This document shows positions 59,305 through 64,000 of a stretch of 64,000 nt of DNA, piece after piece. The notes below the pieces were generated by a model. It was not told the origin of the DNA. It was given only the letters and a program-made list of their open reading frames with translations, and did not search any database. A program made the position numbers and the translations under genes. This DNA comes from Myrmaecium sp. VS I D KN 1. Taxonomy: Eukaryota > Ascomycota > Dothideomycetes > Valsariales > Valsariaceae. Position 1 is the stretch's first letter, and every line of letters begins with the position of its first letter. The stretch spans positions 1,116,001 through 1,180,000 of the forward strand of contig JADQAV010000015.1 of assembly GCA_019775845.1 (NCBI GenBank), written 5' to 3'.

Positions 59305-60837
59305 GGGAAGTCAAACTCGGTGTGGTGGCTCGTGTGTCCGACCGTGTCAACAGCGTTCCGTGCTTGCAGCGATTCACGTCGTTGGGCGAAGCACGGAGGT
59401 GAGACTACGGCAGAGGCGGGAAACGCGAGGGGCTCGTGGGTTTTTCTGTCGCGAAGTGGAAGCGGAGGGCCGTTCGTGCACGGTGCCGGTCAGTGCCTCC
59501 CACTGCCACTGCTCTGCCCGGGCGTCCTCAGGCACGGGGCAAGGGGACTGGGGAACGGACCAGCTCTTGGCAGGGCCAGGGACTCGCAATTCAACATCTC
59601 CAGAATCCCCTCGACACCGCCTGAAGGTGCCTTTCTCCGCACCGCATGTGCTTTGGCTTGCCTCCCGAGCGTTCCACCTGCTCCTCCGCCGCTCCTCTTG
59701 CTCTGGCCGTCCCTTCCGTCCGCCGTCCCGCAGTCTGCCGAACCCGAGAACCCGCCTCCTTGGACGCTCCCGCTCCTCTTACCGCCGACACCCTGCCTGT
59801 ATGGACGATGTGCGCGCGTTGACAACCCTTTCATAATAACCGCCCGGTCACCAATCGCTACGCAAGCTGTATTTCCTCCCCGCCTAATAATCCGACTTCA
59901 GGGGCCAGCACCCTCACACTGTCGTTGTCCTCATAACGCTGCTGTCGTCCGCGTCGCGTCTGCTATACCATCGGTTCCGCCTTCGGATTCGGCCCGTAAT
60001 CCCTCTCCAGATTCGGAGTCTCAGCTGCTTTTGTTCAGTTCCTCCACGTCAGGTGGCCGCTGTCGGGTGGAGATTGTGGTGAGTTCCCAGGTACAGAGGG
60101 TTGAGGCTTTGTTTGAGGTTTCTTTGTTGAGCTATTGGCACACATCGCGTAGCACTTTCCTTGACGCAACCGCATAGGGTTACTTCTGGTGTAACAGACC
60201 GCTAATCGTGTCGTAGCTCCAGGTGCATTCATAGGGACCTCTTACCCAGTCCCTGGTCAGGTTGATGAACTCGAAAATCTTTCCTACCAGCGATCACTGT
60301 TGTATGAGAACGTCAAGGCGGGCCCTTGTTTCACATATCTAGTACCCCGAGCTATCTGTTCTGTATTGGCGTAGCTTTGTTCGAGCGGAGGAGCTCGGCT
60401 CAGGATCTCAGCGCTGCCACGGTTGGTGTCACTTTCTTCAGACGTCTGTAGGGTTAGACCATGGCGTCAGGTTTGTCGTTGTCCGGCTCTTACTGATTAT
60501 GGTGCCTCTGCAGATATCCTCGGTGAACTATCCACGTTCCGTGCGATTCATCACAGGCCCTTGTGCACTCCTCGATCTGTTAGCTTCTCGCCAACAATAG
60601 GTGAATCGGTGACGGGTAGGACGATTCAGGCTATCGTCCCTACAGTCTGTGTAATCTCTGGAAAAGCAAGCCCATCAAGGTAGATCATTTTTCTTTGTAG
60701 CATCCTGAATCTGGTGTGCGGAGACGCGCAGATCGTTATCTAGATTCACGAAGGTTCATTTTAGGTTGCACGTAAAGCCAGTCGCTGACACGTGCTAGGA
60801 ATTTTATCCGCACTTCGGCTGCATGCCATAATCCGAA
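59305..60837. promoter_or_regulatory. 1.5-kb divergent intergenic region of BET2 and the RhoGAP gene
   Basis: Both promoters lie here. A 328-residue open frame covers 59,191-60,177 on the plus strand but is antisense to BET2 exon 1 at its start and low in complexity, so I treat it as non-coding. GTGAG and CAG motifs at 60,078-60,095 could be splice sites of a 5' leader intron of the RhoGAP gene; I cannot confirm this. Confidence 0.45.
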
Positions 60838-63020
60838 ATGCCTAGGTCACCATCACTTTCCATTGACCTTCCAACCCGGGAGTCCGATGCCAACGCGAGC
60901 TTCAGACATCCACTCAGCGCACGAAGCCCAAGCTCTTCCAATCCGACGTCACCGTCTTACGATGATGAAATAAACGCGGAAAACATCATTGACGAGTACG
61001 ACGTTTCCTCTCCAATCACTGCGTTCCCACAGCCACCGCAATCGCCTGCTTCACCGCAGCAACGGAAGGACATGCCATTCTTCAACAACATCAAGGCGAC
61101 CAAGTCAACGGCGCGCCTTGAGACGGACTCCTCGTCGCGCTACGGTCCCAAAGGCAGTGAACCCAGCAGCCACTTCAAGTCTGTGCAGGGCTCCTCGGCT
61201 GATTCAGGGTCTGATTTACATCCTGAAAGCGCATTGAATACCGAACATGGTGAGTTCGAGCCCACAGTATCTTGTCGAGTTCTTGCTAATGGAGATCTTG
61301 TGTATTCTAGCGGGCACATCTGCCTATAGGGATCAACGCCATCCTGGGCATCCTATCAAGAGCAGCTCTGTACCCCATATCACACCTGAAAGTAGTAGCA
61401 ATCCCAAGAAGTCGGGCAATAAGCATAGGTTCCAACTGCTGGGCCGTTCTCGATCCCTTCGCGAGGAAGAAGAGAGACTAAAGGCTGAGAAAGCAGACAA
61501 AGATAGGACTAGATCAGACAGGCCAGAAAGGGAGCGGGCTAAATTGGAGAAGTCGGAGAAGGAAAAATGCAAGCCGAAACCGTCAGCGCCGGCTCATGAC
61601 AGAGAGCACGACCGACACCGAGACAAAAATGTCGCAGAACCAAGTGGAATGAGAACCGCTCCGATGGAACGCGACCGTTCTTTCAAGGAGATGATGAACT
61701 CCAGAAACACGGTTCGCAACCGATCTGCTGACAGCCATCTGACACGTCCTAGAGGGGCCGATACAGAGGAAGATAGTCTTACAAGTGGCAAATCGAAGAT
61801 GGCTGCGTTTCCTTTATCGTCCTCTTACGGCGGCCCTGGAGGGAATTTCTTCACGAACATGAGGTCCCAGGGTACGAAAGCTGCTGCCTTACTGCGTGGA
61901 GCTGGTAAGGATATGGCGGGAAAGCTCACACGAAGCGGCAGTGGACATGAAAAAGACATTAGAGTCGATGAGCCTTATGAGTTTCGCGTTATAAACCAGC
62001 CACTTGTGGAACAGACGAGGATTACGCGGATATCTAAACGACTGGAGCACTCGAAGGACAAGACAGAGTTCTGGATGCCTGCTCTTCCATGGCGCTGCAT
62101 AGAGTAGGTTCACGTTTTTGTCTAGATTGAAGCGAACCATGCTAACGGCTGATAGCTACCTGAATATGGAAGGTGCGGAAACAGAAGGCTTGTACCGTGT
62201 GCCTGGAAGTAGCCGTGAGGTCAAACATTTCCAGATTCGTTTTGATAAAGGTATGCCCCTTTGATATCCTACAAGCGCCGGTCCATCGACTAACATGTAT
62301 GTTGCAGAGCTTGACATCAACCTTTTCGACGCCCCAGAGCTTAACGACATCAATACTATCAGCTCCCTGTTCAAAGCCTGGCTGCGTCAGCTTCCCGACG
62401 AGATTTTTCCTAAGGCCACACAGGCTGCTATCGCCGCAGAGTGCGCAGGAGCACGATCCACACCTCAGATGTTGAAAGATGAGCTCTCTAACTTGCCTCC
62501 GTTTAACTATTACCTCCTGTTCGCCATAACCTGCCATATCAGTCTTCTCCACTCTTGCGCAGACCAAAACAAGATGACCTACTCGAACCTTTGCATCTGC
62601 TTCCAGCCATGTCTGAAAATCGATGCGTTCTGCTTCCAGTTCCTCGTACTGGACTGGCGTAATTGTTGGCAAGGATGTAGGACCGAAAAGGAGTATCTTG
62701 CAAGAGAGATGGAAGTAATCAACGCTCTGGAAAATCCGGGAATCCCGCCTCCGCTTTCGTCAAGTCGTAATATGGCCATTCCAAGCCCTGTGCTAGACGA
62801 GAGGACTATCTCCTCTTCTGGAAGCAGCATCAGCAAGCCATCTTTGAATGGTGGTTCCACTCCAGAGCGGCAGCGGCCGCAGCCGCAGCCTTTGGATACT
62901 GAACGCCGAGATCCGTTGAACGAAGAAACTACACCAACTCAACAGGACAATGGGCGCCTTCGGAACGATCTTCCGGCGCTCTCTCCTGTCAAACCACTTT
63001 CCCCGATTGGACCCATCTAA
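60838..63020 (+). CDS. RhoGAP-domain protein (Rho GTPase-activating)
   Basis: It should speed GTP hydrolysis by a Rho-family GTPase (Cdc42, Rho or Rac), acting in polarity or wall signalling. Exons: 60838-61249, 61311-62103, 62156-62250, 62308-63020; 670 aa. The first 340 residues are disordered, with Ser/Pro-rich and highly charged Arg/Glu/Lys stretches (REEEERLKAEKADKDRTRS). The GAP domain starts near residue 365 (RISKRLEHSKDKTEFWMPALP), with the arginine finger Arg about 416 in EGLYRVPGSS, then FKAWLRQLPDEIFPKATQ and MTYSNLCICFQPCLKIDAFC. The tail is Ser/Pro-rich. Introns are 61, 52 and 57 nt with standard signals. No PX, PH, LIM or DH domain is seen, so I do not assign a specific yeast name. 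Confidence 0.88.
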
Positions 63021-64000
63021 CATATCCCACCATCCGCGCCGACCGATCCAAGGCACTTTACCGAACCCGAACACCCGCGTTCCGCTGGTACGCCCACTTG
63101 GAATTCATCTCGCAGATGTCCAATCCTGCATAGAGCCAAGCATGTCCGACGTTGTACTTCTTCATGTAATCAATTTCGGCCTCCCAAATTTTGAGGCCTC
63201 CGTCAATCATGCTCGGCTTGGATCGATGCTTTCAGAACAGAACCTCTAAACGTTCGTTCTTCGATACTATATCGAATGAAAGTTAGTCCTGAGCAGACTT
63301 CTTGATCAAAGGCTTAACAACATCAAGGCCTGCGTACTGGTTGTGTGTGCAGGTTATTTTTAAGCTACATCCCAAAGAACTGGGCAGTGCCCAATCGCCT
63401 CAGGAGCATGGGTTATCTTGTCCATTGTAGTCAAAGAACTACTGCCTAGGCTGTGGTCTGCGAGTCGAGGGAGCTGGTGCATGGAGGACAGAGGGTTATT
63501 TGCAAGTGAAGTATGCGGGTTAGTTTTGCGAACGACTCCTCATGCTCCTGGAAGGCATCCCTCTGTTTCTTGTTCCCTCTCAGAGATCAAGATCGTTTTT
63601 CTTCCTTTTTCTGTAGCATAGTGTCTCGTTTGTCTCTAGCGCTTCGATTCTTCATTGTACTGTACGATAGGTGAGGAGTGGTAAAGCACGGCGTGTGGCG
63701 TGTATCATCTTCCTGTTCTCAGCGTTCACAAACCAATACACATCCGTTCATCAACTAAGTTATCGAACCGAGCCACAAGGAAAAGCCAATGGGCTGTGCC
63801 ACCAAACGTCTTTTACAGCCTTGCCCGGCGATGACGGGATGTCTAACGGCAACGTTAACTCCAGTTAGTGGCCGTTGTCTTGGCCGGCACGGGGATTGGC
63901 GTCTCTAGCGTGCGTGCTGTGGATGACGTACACCCCGGGTCGCTTTCCGTACCCACGAACGACGTGATCCTCATGCCTGCCTGACCGACTGATTTAACCC
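63021..64000. other. right window edge, no gene recognised
   Basis: This holds the 3' side of the RhoGAP gene. Frames are short and I see no family signature on either strand. A gene starting beyond the window could have its promoter here. Confidence 0.4.

Noticed and set aside
59191-60177. 328-residue plus-strand frame between BET2 and the RhoGAP gene
   Set aside because: It starts antisense inside BET2 exon 1, is Ser/Pro/Arg-rich, and has no domain or conserved motif.
1-64000. tRNA or rRNA genes
   Set aside because: I scanned by eye for tRNA box B-like sequences and rRNA segments and found none convincing; a covariance-model search would be decisive.

Overview
The window is nuclear DNA of a filamentous ascomycete (Pezizomycotina). 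The evidence is compact GC-rich genes with short introns (mostly 50-80 nt, GTRWGT donors, CTAAC-type branch sites, YAG acceptors), a fungal gene set (PAN1, yeast-type RPB11, fungal pyruvate carboxylase, fungal clathrin heavy chain, eIF3j), and one very large AT-rich block with the base pattern of repeat-induced point mutation (RIP). I cannot fix the class or genus from sequence alone.

Left gene block (1-12,984). A small intron-containing coiled-coil gene (-, 152-433) shares a short divergent promoter with PAN1 (+, 745-5,141, endocytic EH/WH2 scaffold). RPB11 follows (+, 5,602-6,226), then pyruvate carboxylase (-, 7,157-11,838, six exons, one intron of 604 nt with microsatellites). The PYC promoter side carries GGA/GGT microsatellite and grades into the island.

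Repeat island (about 12,985-39,190, 26 kb, 41% of the window). I see no intact gene. TpA is strongly enriched and CpA/TpG depleted, as expected after RIP. It is a nest of fossils: a Ty3/Gypsy-type element (about 24,740-29,750), further Gypsy fragments, a Ty1/Copia-type element split in two (17,690-18,148 and 33,844-34,592) with a solo LTR elsewhere, several LTR-like repeats, an unclassified 1.5-kb family in four copies (family X), and hAT-like DNA transposons. The clearest structural observation is a 15.7-kb segment (18,149-33,843) with hAT-like termini and a perfect 8-bp target duplication, sitting inside the Copia fossil and itself full of other repeats. A GC-rich minisatellite patch (35,485-35,900) is an island within the island.

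Right gene block (39,319-63,020). Clathrin heavy chain (-), eIF3j/HCR1 (+), an unrecognised 172-aa gene (+), an MBD4-like mismatch DNA glycosylase (+), DNA polymerase delta small subunit (+), a 4-coumarate-CoA-ligase-like acyl-CoA synthetase with a peroxisomal C-terminus (-), an unrecognised zinc-finger-like gene (-), Rab geranylgeranyltransferase beta subunit (-) and a RhoGAP protein (+). PAN1, clathrin, Rab prenylation and RhoGAP all serve membrane traffic and polarity, but nothing in the layout suggests a functional cluster; this is ordinary mixed housekeeping. All exon models were read by eye from splice consensus, phase and protein-family continuity.
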